Assembly (NCBI RefSeq): GCF_004343585.1
Contig: NZ_SLYW01000008.1
Location: 142,507 to 206,506 of the forward strand
Length of the DNA stretch: 64,000 nucleotides
Direction of reading: 5' to 3'
Source of the DNA: Neorhizobium sp. JUb45
GTDB taxonomy: Bacteria; Pseudomonadota; Alphaproteobacteria; Rhizobiales; Rhizobiaceae
Position 1 is the stretch's first letter, and every line of letters starts with the position of its first letter. Under the pieces are notes generated by a model, which did no database searches, had not been told where the DNA came from, and worked only from the letters and a program-made list of their open reading frames with translations. Shown piece by piece: positions 18,905 through 28,159 of this stretch. Made by a program: the position numbers and the translations under genes.

Positions 18905-20242
18905 TTATGCTTTGACGATGTGATCGGCGCTGATGTTGCGGCGAGCAAAGACATTACGTGTGTCGATGACGAGCGATGACCAGTCGGCAAGCGCCTGATA
19001 ATCGACATCGTCGTGATCGGTGGCGACCAGCACGGCATCATAGCTGCGGATATCCGCTTCGCTCCAGCCGATCGACCGGCGTCCGCGCAGATGTCCGTAT
19101 TCGCGGGTCTGCGGAATTTCTGGGACAAAGGGATCGCAATAATCAAAATCGCCGCCGCGCTCGAGAATGATCTCCATCAGCTTCAGCGACGGGCTTTCGC
19201 GAATATCCGGCACATTTTTCTTGTAGGCGAGGCCGAGGATGAGAATTTTCGAGCGGCTGAGCGCCTTGCCGGCCTTGATGTCAAGCGCTTCGGCAAGACG
19301 GGTGATCACATGGCGCGGCATGGCCGTGTTGATCTCGCCGGCCAGTTCGATGAATCGCGTTGGCTGATCGTATTCGCGTGATTTCCAGGTCAGGTAGAAC
19401 GGGTCGATCGGGATGCAGTGGCCGCCAAGGCCGGGGCCGGGGTAGAATGGCATGTAACCGAACGGTTTTGTCTTGGCCGCATCGATCACGTCCCAGACAT
19501 CGATGCCCATGGCCTCGTAGACGACCTTCAATTCATTGACGAGGGCGATATTGACGGCGCGAAAAATGTTCTCCGTCAGTTTTACGGCTTCGGCTGTTGC
19601 GGTCGATGCCACCGGCACCACCGTCTTCACCACCGAGCCGTAAAAGGCCTGCATCATCTCGGTCGCGGCTTCGCCGTCGCCGGCGACGATTTTCGGAATG
19701 GTCGAGGTTTCGAATTCACGGTTGCCGGGATCTTCGCGTTCCGGCGAATAACCGATGAAGAAATCCTCGCCCGAGCGCAGGCCGGATTTTTCGAGGATCG
19801 GCTTCATCACCTCGTCGGTCGTGCCGGGATAGGTGGTCGATTCCAGCACGATCAACTGGCCGGGACGAAGCGTCTCGGCGATCTTTTCGCAGGTTTTTTC
19901 CACGTAGGAGAGATCGGGGTCGCGGTGATGCGTCAAAGGCGTCGGAACGCAGATTGCAATCACGTCGCAATCGCGCAGCTGGGCAAAATCGGTGGTTGCG
20001 GAAAAACGGCCGGCTGCCGTTTCTCCCGCCAGAATATGGTCCGGCACTGCCTCGATGTAACTCTTGCCCGCCTCGATCGCCACCATCTTGGTCGGGTCGA
20101 TGTCAAAGCCGGTAACGCAGTAGCCGGCGCGCGCCATGGTCATTGCCAGGGGCAGGCCAACGTAACCAAGTCCGATGACACCGGCGCGGGCGGATTTGGA
20201 TTGAATGGCGGCGAGGAGGGTAGAAGATGGAGTGCTGGTCAC
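18905..20242 (-). CDS. UDP-N-acetylhexosamine-type 6-dehydrogenase
   Basis: NAD-dependent nucleotide-sugar dehydrogenase of 445 residues that oxidises C6 of a UDP-hexose to a uronic acid in two steps. The N-terminal Rossmann motif is VIGLGYVGLPLA and the catalytic cysteine is C276 in GGHCIPIDPFYL. These forms are typical of the WbpA/TviB/WecC branch (UDP-GlcNAc or UDP-ManNAc dehydrogenases) rather than of UDP-glucose dehydrogenase. It starts with GTG at 20242. The product would supply an acidic N-acetylamino sugar for a surface glycan, in line with the neighbouring glycosyltransferases. The exact epimer cannot be told from motifs. Confidence 0.85.
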   Translation of the reverse strand: MTSTPSSTLLAAIQSKSARAGVIGLGYVGLPLAMTMARAGYCVTGFDIDPTKMVAIEAGKSYIEAVPDHILAGETAAGRFSATTDFAQLRDCDVIAICVPTPLTHHRDPDLSYVEKTCEKIAETLRPGQLIVLESTTYPGTTDEVMKPILEKSGLRSGEDFFIGYSPEREDPGNREFETSTIPKIVAGDGEAATEMMQAFYGSVVKTVVPVASTATAEAVKLTENIFRAVNIALVNELKVVYEAMGIDVWDVIDAAKTKPFGYMPFYPGPGLGGHCIPIDPFYLTWKSREYDQPTRFIELAGEINTAMPRHVITRLAEALDIKAGKALSRSKILILGLAYKKNVPDIRESPSLKLMEIILERGGDFDYCDPFVPEIPQTREYGHLRGRRSIGWSEADIRSYDAVLVATDHDDVDYQALADWSSLVIDTRNVFARRNISADHIVKA

Positions 20243-20401
20243 GGGGAAGGAACCTGAATTTCGATGTCCCTCAGTTGAGTGCAGCGGGCCGAACTGTCAA
20301 GGGACGGCGGTGGCGCAACTTGGCCGCAGGTCTCGTGCCTCACGCCGGTTCACGGTGATGAGGCTTGCATCAGGCTCGGCTCGGCGTTTATGCCTTTCTC
20401 C

Positions 20402-21490
20402 ATGAAAATCGCCTTCCATGCGCCATTGAAGTCGCCCAACCATCCGGTTCCCTCTGGTGACCGCCTGATGGCGCGGCTGCTGATTGCAGCCTTGCGCAAG
20501 AGTGGTCACGAAGTCGAGATCGCCTCGGAATTTCGCTCGTTTTCTGCAGATCCCGCGGCACTTCCTCGCCTGCAGAAGGAGGCCGGCCTGGAAATCGACC
20601 GAATCGATGCAGCCTGGCGAGAGGTTGGCCGGCCTGATCTGTGGTTCTGCTATCATCCTTATTACAAGTCGCCTGACCTCATCGGTCCTGCTCTGTGCAA
20701 GGCGCATGGTGTTGCCTATGCAACAGCCGAAGCCTCCTATTCCGAGCGCCGCAATGGTCAGGGCTGGCGTGATCATCAGGCCCTGCTGGGCGCGGCATTG
20801 CGCCTTGCCGCCGTCAATATCGGTTTCACCCGGCGTGATCTCGACGGCATCAGCCAATCGGTGACGGACGCCCGGCTCGAACATCTGCCCCCCTTCATCG
20901 ACACGGCTGCTTTTTCCAGTCTGCTGCCGTCTCCAGAGCCGTTTCGGCTTGTCACGGTGGCGATGATGCGCGCAGGCGACAAGCTCAACAGCTACACCGC
21001 ATTGGCCGCTGCACTGAAAAATCTTGCCGATCTTCCGTGGACGTTGTCGATCGTCGGCGATGGCCCCGCGCGCAGTGAAGTGGAAGCATTGTTTGCCGGA
21101 TTCCGATCTGATCGCATCGTCTGGCACGGCCAGCTGGCTACGGACGAAATTGCCGGCGTGCTTGCCGCAGGTGCGCTCTATCTCTGGCCCGGTCATGGCG
21201 AGGCTTACGGTCTTGCCTATCTGGAAGCGCAGGCAGCCGGATTGCCGGTCGTGGCCGAACGTATTGCCGGCGTGCCGGAAGTCGTTATCCATGGCCGCAC
21301 AGGGATTTTGACTGCACCCGGTGACGTCGCTGCCTATTCCGCCGCGATCCGGCACTTGCTGCTCGATAACGTTGACCGGAACACGATGGCCAAAGCCGCC
21401 AGGCACTTCGTACTGGACGAACGCTCGCTCAACGGGGCGTCCAGCCGGCTCGACACCATTCTGAAAACCCATCTGGAACATTTGCGATGA
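20402..21490 (+). CDS. Glycosyltransferase family 4
   Basis: GT-B fold retaining glycosyltransferase of 362 residues, cytoplasmic or membrane-associated. The C-terminal half shows the EX7E motif in HGEAYGLAYLEAQAAGLPVV and the nucleotide-sugar-binding Rossmann region (LSIVGDGPAR). The N-terminal KIAFHAPLKSP opens an acceptor domain. ATG 20402 is chosen since it places the first beta strand at the start; ATG 20390 would add MPFS. No clear ribosome site. It overlaps the deacetylase gene by ATGA, so the two are co-translated, and it is divergent from the nucleotide-sugar dehydrogenase. Confidence 0.85.
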   Translation: MKIAFHAPLKSPNHPVPSGDRLMARLLIAALRKSGHEVEIASEFRSFSADPAALPRLQKEAGLEIDRIDAAWREVGRPDLWFCYHPYYKSPDLIGPALCKAHGVAYATAEASYSERRNGQGWRDHQALLGAALRLAAVNIGFTRRDLDGISQSVTDARLEHLPPFIDTAAFSSLLPSPEPFRLVTVAMMRAGDKLNSYTALAAALKNLADLPWTLSIVGDGPARSEVEALFAGFRSDRIVWHGQLATDEIAGVLAAGALYLWPGHGEAYGLAYLEAQAAGLPVVAERIAGVPEVVIHGRTGILTAPGDVAAYSAAIRHLLLDNVDRNTMAKAARHFVLDERSLNGASSRLDTILKTHLEHLR

Positions 21491-22236
21491 CCGAACGACT
21501 GCTGATCGAGGCGCTGGACAGATTGGCCGCGAATGGCAAGCATGTCGACCTGTGGCTGCGCGATGACGATTGCATCGAACCCAGCGATGCGCTCGACGCT
21601 TTTCTCGGCGCTGCGGCACGCCATCAGATCCCGAGCACACTCGCCGTCATTCCTGCCCATACCGGTGAGGCGCTGGCGAAACGGCTGGAACGTGAGCCGG
21701 ATGTTCTGGTCACGATGCATGGCTGGTCGCATGAAAACCATGCGCCGCAAGGCGTCAAGAAGCGCGAACTCGGTCTAGATCGGCCGATTGATGTCGTCGA
21801 GAAACAGCTTCAGCAAGGTCTGGAAATGCTCACCGCCCTGCATGGGCGTCGTTTTTTCCCCATGCTGGTGCCGCCATGGAATCGTATCGATCCGGCTGTC
21901 GTCGCATTACTTCCGGCACTGGGGTACTGCGCGCTTTCCACCTTCGGGCCGGAAAAAGCGGCGGCCGTTCCGATGCTCAACACCCATGTCGATGTCATCG
22001 ACTGGCATGGCACCCGCGGCGGTCGCGATGCGGCCGTCCTCTTTGCAGAAACGGCAGCGATCTGCCGGCCGGGGGCGGCCATTGGCGTGCTCACCCATCA
22101 CCTCGTTCATGATGGTGCGGTTGCCGATTTTCTTGAGCGCCTGTTCAGCCTGACAACCGGCCATCCAGGCTGCCGGTGGCGGTCTGCGGCAGATATCCTT
22201 GCCTCACCAGCTTTTCCAGCCGATCAGAAAACCTGA
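21487..22236 (+). CDS. Polysaccharide deacetylase family protein
   Basis: A 249-residue protein resembling carbohydrate esterase family 4 / NodB-like deacetylases. The metal-binding motif 1 Asp residues are in LWLRDDDCIEP and the motif 2 HxxxH-like segment is MHGWSHENH; LVPPWNRID corresponds to motif 3. There is no signal peptide, so it probably acts in the cytoplasm on lipid- or nucleotide-linked sugars made by the GT4 enzyme with which it shares an ATGA overlap. Its 3' end overlaps the convergent GT32 gene by 33 bp. Confidence 0.8.
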   Translation: MTERLLIEALDRLAANGKHVDLWLRDDDCIEPSDALDAFLGAAARHQIPSTLAVIPAHTGEALAKRLEREPDVLVTMHGWSHENHAPQGVKKRELGLDRPIDVVEKQLQQGLEMLTALHGRRFFPMLVPPWNRIDPAVVALLPALGYCALSTFGPEKAAAVPMLNTHVDVIDWHGTRGGRDAAVLFAETAAICRPGAAIGVLTHHLVHDGAVADFLERLFSLTTGHPGCRWRSAADILASPAFPADQKT

Positions 22237-23175
22237 ATCAGAACCTTCCGCCTTTCGCGCGGTATCCAGCACGTCGGCTACCGGCGCTTGCTGTGCAAGA
22301 TTTGCGGCCACGAACCGCGTATCCGGCACAGTCACCGCCGCCATACGTGCGAGAAGCGTAAAGATCACCGGTCCTGTTGCCCACCAGGCGGGTGCGCCCG
22401 GCAGTTCCGCCATCACGCCCGGCAGCGCATCAACGAGAATGTCAAACAGCGGATGCTGCGGCGGTGCTGCAATGAACGAATTGGTGAGAAGAAGGCTTTC
22501 GCCGCCGAGGTTGCGTGGCGTCTGTTCCGCCAGTGCCGACAGGCCGACCAATGGTATGAAGGCATCGAAACCGACATCCATGCGGGCCGGGTACCAGTCG
22601 CAGTCGAGATAGATGCCGCCTTCACGCGCCAAAATCAGGTAACGGGCCACATCGACGGCGCCTGGAAAATCGCCGGCATCGAGAAAAGCCCGGAAGACCG
22701 CATTGTCATGGACGCCAATGGAACGGATATCCTCTTCCTGCCACAGGCGATGATCATAACCCGTGGCTTCTGCATGCCGCTGCCATGCCTCCACGCTGGC
22801 GGTAACCGGTTTCGAACCGATCCAGACCTGGTGGATCACGCGCGGAACAGGTGCGGCATTGAGCGCCGCCATGCTGCGCCGAGCTGTATCATCCACGCGA
22901 AAATGCCGGGTTATGCGCTCGGGGTCGGGCACGAGATTGTATTGCAATCCGATACGCGCAACCGCGTCACCCTCGGCCTTGGCGAGCTTGAGAAAGGACG
23001 CATGCAATTTGCGCGGCATGCCCAGCAACGTCATGGGACCCAAACTGTCGATCGATTGCGACGTGAGGCCGGTGCGAAGCTCTTCGAGCAGCGCGCGCGC
23101 TTCTGCCAGACGGTGATCGGCGATCAGGTTTCTGGCCGCTTGCAGAGTTGCCTTCTCGCCGCCTCTGATACCCAT
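22204..23175 (-). CDS. GT32-type glycosyltransferase (DXD sugar-binding)
   Basis: A 323-residue protein with the hallmark of the Och1-like / capsular GT32 family: VIHQVWIGSKP near residue 115, ARYLILAREGGIYLDCDW with a DxD metal/nucleotide-sugar motif, and SLLLTNSFIAAPPQHPLF. A helical N-terminal extension of about 100 residues precedes the catalytic part. The start ATG has GGGAG 9 nt upstream. It lies convergent to the deacetylase, overlapping it by 33 bp, and divergent from the ABC transporter operon. Donor and acceptor are unknown; location suggests participation in the same surface glycan. Confidence 0.8.
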   Translation of the reverse strand: MGIRGGEKATLQAARNLIADHRLAEARALLEELRTGLTSQSIDSLGPMTLLGMPRKLHASFLKLAKAEGDAVARIGLQYNLVPDPERITRHFRVDDTARRSMAALNAAPVPRVIHQVWIGSKPVTASVEAWQRHAEATGYDHRLWQEEDIRSIGVHDNAVFRAFLDAGDFPGAVDVARYLILAREGGIYLDCDWYPARMDVGFDAFIPLVGLSALAEQTPRNLGGESLLLTNSFIAAPPQHPLFDILVDALPGVMAELPGAPAWWATGPVIFTLLARMAAVTVPDTRFVAANLAQQAPVADVLDTARKAEGSDSGFLIGWKSW

Positions 23176-23385
23176 GTGATAACGCTCCCGCCGCTCCTGA
23201 TTGCCCTTTGCGGCTACGACGTTTTCCGCCTTTCGGTCAAACGCTTTCGTCTTTTGGAACCATCTTGCGTTTTGCGATTTCTGTCACATGGACAGAGGGA
23301 GGCGGCGTGCTATACGCTGCGTCAGAATTGTCCAGAAATTGGCCTGCTTTGACTGCGCCATGACGAAGGGCATCGGGGAAATGAA

Positions 23386-25287
23386 GTGACCGAACGCCAC
23401 GATTTGCTGCGTGCCGAAGATTTGAGCGTATCGTTCCCGTTCTACGGTGGGCGCATCGAGGCGATCCGCAATTTCAGCCTGCGCATTTCTCCCGGCAAGG
23501 TCACGGCACTGGTGGGCGAATCCGGCTCCGGAAAGTCCGTTTTCGGCCGCACGATCATGGATATCGAATCCGCCTCGGCGCAGATCGGCGGGCGTGTTTT
23601 TTTCAATGACCCGGCCAGCAGCGAAGGCCCGATCGATCTTCTCGCTCTTCCGCATGACGGGCGAAAGATCCGCTCCATCCGCGGCAATCGCATCGGCATG
23701 ATCTTTCAGGAACCGATGGTGTCGTTTTCACCGCTGCACACGATCGGTAACCAGATCGAGGAAGCGCTGAAGACCCACACGATCCTGTCGCCGGCGGAAC
23801 GGCACGAACGGGTGATCGAGATGCTGGGGCTGGTCGGCTTTTCCAAGCCGAACAAGGTTTTTGGCATGTACCCGTTCGAACTTTCGGGCGGCATGCGCCA
23901 GCGTGCGATGATCGCCATGGCACTGATCTGTCGCCCGGCACTCCTGATTGCCGATGAGCCGACCACCGCGCTCGACGTCACCATCCAGGCGCAGATCCTC
24001 AAGCTTTTGAAAGACCTTCAATCGCGCTTCGACATGGCGATGCTGTTGATCACCCATGATCTCGGAGTGGTCGCCAATCTTGCCGACGAGGTGGTGGTCG
24101 TCTATCGCGGCGAGGTGATGGAAGCCGGTCCGGTTGCCGATATTTTCCGCGGACCAAAACATCCCTATCTCAAGGGCCTGATGGCAGCCGTTCCGCATTT
24201 CGATATGCAGCCGGGCGAACGTCTCAAGCCGTTGCGCGATATCGATGTCGATGGCGGCCGTATGCTCGCGAAAAAGAAAGCGGCAGCGGAGCCGGCTTCG
24301 GTGCATCCGCGCTCCGATGTCCTTCTCTCCGTCCGCAATATCAGCAAGTCTTTTACCGCCCGCCGTTCCGGTTTCTTTGGCCTTGGCACGCCGGAAAAGA
24401 CTTTGGCCGTCAACGACGTCAGTTTTGACATTTTGCGCGGTGAGAGCCTTGGTCTCGTCGGCGAAAGCGGTTGTGGCAAGACCACGCTCAGCAAGATCCT
24501 GATGCGCGGACTGACGGCGGATGCCGGTTCCGTGACGTTCAACGGTGCCGATGGTCCCGTCGATGTGCTTCATGCCCATGGGCAGGAGCTGCGGGCACTG
24601 CGCCGAAAGGTGCAGATGGTGTTCCAGGATCCGGTCTCGTCGTTGTCGCCGCGCATGACGGTGCGCAACATCATCGCCGAACCACTGCAGATCCACGAAA
24701 AGGGCGATGCCGAAAAGCGCACCCGTATCGTCGAGGCGCTCACCAGCGCCATCGGTCTCGATCGCAGCGCGCTCAGCCGTTACCCGCACAGCTTTTCAGG
24801 CGGTCAGCGCCAGCGTATCGGCATTGCCCGCGCGCTCGCGCTAGGACCCGAGCTGCTGATCTGCGACGAACCTGTCTCGGCACTCGACGTATCGATCCAG
24901 GCGCAGATCCTCAATCTCCTGAAGGATCTGAAGAAGGAACTCGGCCTCACCTACCTGTTCATCTCGCACAATCTCGCGGTGGTGAACTACATGGCTGATC
25001 GGGTTGCCGTCATGTATGCCGGCCGTATTGTCGAGATCGGCCCCGTCGAAGCCATCATGCGCTCGCCGGTTCATCCCTATACGCGAAAACTGCTGGCGGC
25101 CGTGCCTTATCCCGATCTCGATCGCCCGCTCGATTATGCAACTGTCGGCAGTGCGCTGAAACGCCCGAAATGGGACGCGCCCTTCGATGACGAGGAGCAG
25201 CCGGAAAGTCTGGCGCATGCCGATCTCGGCGGTGGCCACCTCGTTCTCGCCCGGCGCAGTGTCGATGCTAGGGAGTTGCGGCCATGA
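23386..25287 (+). CDS. Fused dual ATPase of an Opp/Dpp-type ABC importer
   Basis: A 633-residue protein carrying two complete nucleotide-binding domains, equivalent to a DppD-DppF (or YejF-type) fusion. Domain 1: Walker A GESGSGKS, signature LSGGMRQRAM, Walker B LLIADEPTTALD. Domain 2: Walker A GESGCGKTT, signature FSGGQRQRIG, Walker B LLICDEPVSALD. Both end with the peptide-transporter C-terminal extension (HPYLKGLMAAVP, HPYTRKLLAAVP). Translation starts with GTG 23386 behind GGGGAA. It energises uptake by the two permeases encoded downstream and shares an ATGA overlap with the binding-protein gene. Confidence 0.93.
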   Translation: MTERHDLLRAEDLSVSFPFYGGRIEAIRNFSLRISPGKVTALVGESGSGKSVFGRTIMDIESASAQIGGRVFFNDPASSEGPIDLLALPHDGRKIRSIRGNRIGMIFQEPMVSFSPLHTIGNQIEEALKTHTILSPAERHERVIEMLGLVGFSKPNKVFGMYPFELSGGMRQRAMIAMALICRPALLIADEPTTALDVTIQAQILKLLKDLQSRFDMAMLLITHDLGVVANLADEVVVVYRGEVMEAGPVADIFRGPKHPYLKGLMAAVPHFDMQPGERLKPLRDIDVDGGRMLAKKKAAAEPASVHPRSDVLLSVRNISKSFTARRSGFFGLGTPEKTLAVNDVSFDILRGESLGLVGESGCGKTTLSKILMRGLTADAGSVTFNGADGPVDVLHAHGQELRALRRKVQMVFQDPVSSLSPRMTVRNIIAEPLQIHEKGDAEKRTRIVEALTSAIGLDRSALSRYPHSFSGGQRQRIGIARALALGPELLICDEPVSALDVSIQAQILNLLKDLKKELGLTYLFISHNLAVVNYMADRVAVMYAGRIVEIGPVEAIMRSPVHPYTRKLLAAVPYPDLDRPLDYATVGSALKRPKWDAPFDDEEQPESLAHADLGGGHLVLARRSVDARELRP

Positions 25288-27161
25288 TCACCCGTCGCCT
25301 CCTGCTTTCGCTTCTTGCCTCTTCGGCTGTCGTGCCGTTCGCAAAGGCTGCCGAAACCGCCATGAACCTTGAAGGCGCTACGGTTCCACCCGGACCTCCA
25401 ATGACGCCACGCGTGATCAATCTGGCAGCGCTCGGCCGCGAACCTGGCAAACGTGGCGGCACTGCGCGCATGCTGATCGGTGGGCAGCGCGATATCCGTC
25501 TGATGCCGATCAATGGTTATGCGCGGCTGATCGGTTACGACGAACATCTCAATCCGCTGCCGGATCTTCTGGAAAAATACGAGGTCGAGCACTCGCAGGT
25601 CTTCACCTTCCATCTGCGCGAAGGTCATCGCTGGTCGGATGGCAGCCCGTTCACGACGGAGGATTTCCGTTATGTCTGGGAAGACATGTTCCATAACAAG
25701 GAACTGCATCGCGGCGGCATTCCGGCCGAATTGATCGTCAATGGTGCAGAGCCGCGTTTCGAAATCCTCGATGAACTGACGGTGCGGTATTCGTGGGATG
25801 CACCCAATCCGGATTTTCTGGCACAGCAGGCTGCGCCTTCTCCGACGCGGCTGATGATGCCGTCAGCCTATATGAAGCAGTTCCATGCGAAATATCAGGA
25901 CGCGGGCACGCTGGCGAAACTGATCAAGGCGAACCGCGTCGAAGACTGGTCGTCGCTGCATCAGAACAAGGGCCGTACGGTTCGGCCAGAAAATCCCGAT
26001 CTGCCGACGCTCGACCCCTGGCGCAACCGGACTGCTCCCCCCGCACAGCAGTTCATTTTCGAGCGTAACCCGCATTTTCACCGCATCGACGAAAACGGCG
26101 TGCAGCTGCCCTATATCGATCGCTTCGTGCTTAATGTCAGTTCGCCCGGCCTGATTGCCGCCAAGGCGGGCTCGGGGGAGAGCGAGCTTCAGCTCGCCAA
26201 TATCGATTTCGCCGACTACACGTTCCTGAAAAGCTCGGAGCAGCGCTTTCCGGTACACGTCAATCTGTGGAAGCGCACGCAAGGGTCGCGCATCGCGCTG
26301 ATGCCCAATCTCACCTGCAAGGATGATATCTGGCGCGGCCTGTTCCGGGATGTCCGCGTGCGGCGGGCACTCTCGCTGGCCATCGATCGCAGCGAGATTA
26401 ACAAGGCGTCTTTCTACGGTATAGCCAAGGAGAGCGCGAATACGATCCTGCCGGAAAGCCGCCTCTACCGGAAGGAATATGCCGAAGCCTATATTGCGCA
26501 TGATCCGCATGAGGCAAACCGGCTTCTGGATGAGGCAGGTCTCGCGCGCCGCAACGAAAAAGGGTTTCGGCTGCTTTCGGATGGCCGCATCGCGCAGATC
26601 GTCATCGAGACGGCGGGCGAGGATTCCTTCGAAAGCGATGTGCTCGAACTGGTTGCCGATCACTGGTACAAGGTCGGCATCGCCATCCATGTCCGCGCCT
26701 CGAGCCGCGAATTGTTCCGCAGCCGCATCCGTGGCGGCGAAACGATCATGTGCGTCTGGCCGGGTATCGACAATGGCGTGCCGACGGCCGACATGTCGCC
26801 GAAGGAACTTGCGCCGACCTCTGATGACCAGCTGCAATGGGCAAACTGGGGTCTGCATTATCTGTCCGGCGGCAGCGATGGCCGTCCGCCCGATATGCCG
26901 GAACCATTGAAACTGCTCGATCTTCTGGCCGACTGGAGACGTAGCGGCGAAACGGCCGAGCGTGAAAAGATCTGGCATGAAATGCTGTCGATCTACACCG
27001 ATCAGGTCTTCACCATCGGCATCGTCAATGCGGCGCTGCAGCCGGTGGTGAGTTCGTCGCGCCTGCGCAACATGCCGTCGCGCGGTCTGTTCTGTTTCGA
27101 TCCCTATTCCTATCTCGGCGTCTACATGCCGGACACGTTCTGGTTCGGGGAGAGCGCCTGA
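25284..27161 (+). CDS. ABC transporter substrate-binding protein, family 5
   Basis: Periplasmic receptor of the Opp/Dpp type (SBP_bac_5), 625 residues, longer than the usual 530-560. The N terminus MITRRLLLSLLASSAVVPFA carries paired Arg before a hydrophobic core and ends at AKAAE, so export by Sec or Tat is possible. Features of the family: GYDEHLNPLPDLLEKYEV, FHLREGHRWSDGSPFTTEDF and RVRRALSLAIDRSEI. The large size resembles binding proteins for bulky ligands (YejA-like) rather than short peptides. Start overlaps the ATPase stop (ATGA). The ligand is unknown; the glycosyltransferases downstream suggest a glycan-containing ligand, which is inference. Confidence 0.9.
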   Translation: MITRRLLLSLLASSAVVPFAKAAETAMNLEGATVPPGPPMTPRVINLAALGREPGKRGGTARMLIGGQRDIRLMPINGYARLIGYDEHLNPLPDLLEKYEVEHSQVFTFHLREGHRWSDGSPFTTEDFRYVWEDMFHNKELHRGGIPAELIVNGAEPRFEILDELTVRYSWDAPNPDFLAQQAAPSPTRLMMPSAYMKQFHAKYQDAGTLAKLIKANRVEDWSSLHQNKGRTVRPENPDLPTLDPWRNRTAPPAQQFIFERNPHFHRIDENGVQLPYIDRFVLNVSSPGLIAAKAGSGESELQLANIDFADYTFLKSSEQRFPVHVNLWKRTQGSRIALMPNLTCKDDIWRGLFRDVRVRRALSLAIDRSEINKASFYGIAKESANTILPESRLYRKEYAEAYIAHDPHEANRLLDEAGLARRNEKGFRLLSDGRIAQIVIETAGEDSFESDVLELVADHWYKVGIAIHVRASSRELFRSRIRGGETIMCVWPGIDNGVPTADMSPKELAPTSDDQLQWANWGLHYLSGGSDGRPPDMPEPLKLLDLLADWRRSGETAEREKIWHEMLSIYTDQVFTIGIVNAALQPVVSSSRLRNMPSRGLFCFDPYSYLGVYMPDTFWFGESA

Positions 27162-28159
27162 TGCTACGGTACATTCTCTGGCGCATCCTCGTGATGATCC
27201 CGACGCTGCTGATGATCTCGCTTCTGGTCTTCACCATCATCGAGCTGCCACCGGGCGATTATTTTGAAAGTTACGTCGAGGAAATGCGTGCCATCGGCGA
27301 AAAGGCCGATCTGCAGGAAATCGAGGAGTTGAAGGCCCGCTACGGTTACGACAAGCCGGCGCCGATAAGGTACCTCAACTGGGTCGGCGGCATGCTGGTC
27401 GGCGATTTCGGTTATTCCTTCGAATACCGCATGCCGGTCAACGAGGTGGTCGGCGATCGTCTATGGCTCACTATTTTGGTGTCTTTCGTCACCATCGCGC
27501 TCACCTGGATCATCGCCTTTCCGATCGGTGTCTATTCGGCCACGCGCCAATATAGCTGGGGTGATTACGGCCTGACGCTGTTCGGGCTGATCGGCATTGC
27601 CGTGCCGAATTTCATCTTCGCGCTGATCCTGATGTATTTCGCCAATATCTGGTTCGGCACGACGATCGGCCATCTGATGGACCAGAAATATCTCAACCAG
27701 CCGATGAGCTGGGACAAGTTCTGGTCGATCCTCGAGCACCTGTGGATCCCGGTCATCATCATCGGCACGGCCGGCACGGCCTCGATGGTTCGGCGCCTGC
27801 GTGCAAACCTTCTCGATGAGTTGCAGAAGCAGTATGTCATGACGGCGCGGGCCAAGGGCCTGCATCCGCTCAAGGTTCTGGTCAAATATCCATTGCGCAT
27901 GTCGCTCAATTTCTTCATCTCGGATATCGGCTCGATCCTGCCGTCGATCATTTCGGGTGCGGAAATCACCGCCGTGGTGCTGTCGCTGGAAACCACCGGC
28001 CCGATGCTGATCAAGGCATTGCAGAGCCAGGACATGTATCTGGCCGGCTCCTTCCTGATGTTCCTTGCTTTCCTGACAGTCATCGGCGTGCTGGTGTCGG
28101 ATATTGCGCTGGCACTGTTTGATCCGCGTATTCGCCTGAAAGGAGGGGCCACCAAGTGA
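27161..28159 (+). CDS. ABC transporter permease (DppB/OppB type)
   Basis: A 332-residue inner-membrane permease with about six helices, starting MLRYILWRILVMIPTLLMIS as in OppB-family proteins. The cytoplasmic EAA loop that docks on the ATPase is MTARAKGLHPLKVLVKYPLR. It has a roughly 60-residue periplasmic insert between helices 1 and 2 (EMRAIGEKADLQEIEELKAR), as in YejB-like proteins. Its ATG overlaps the stop of the binding-protein gene (TGATG). Confidence 0.92.
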   Translation: MLRYILWRILVMIPTLLMISLLVFTIIELPPGDYFESYVEEMRAIGEKADLQEIEELKARYGYDKPAPIRYLNWVGGMLVGDFGYSFEYRMPVNEVVGDRLWLTILVSFVTIALTWIIAFPIGVYSATRQYSWGDYGLTLFGLIGIAVPNFIFALILMYFANIWFGTTIGHLMDQKYLNQPMSWDKFWSILEHLWIPVIIIGTAGTASMVRRLRANLLDELQKQYVMTARAKGLHPLKVLVKYPLRMSLNFFISDIGSILPSIISGAEITAVVLSLETTGPMLIKALQSQDMYLAGSFLMFLAFLTVIGVLVSDIALALFDPRIRLKGGATK

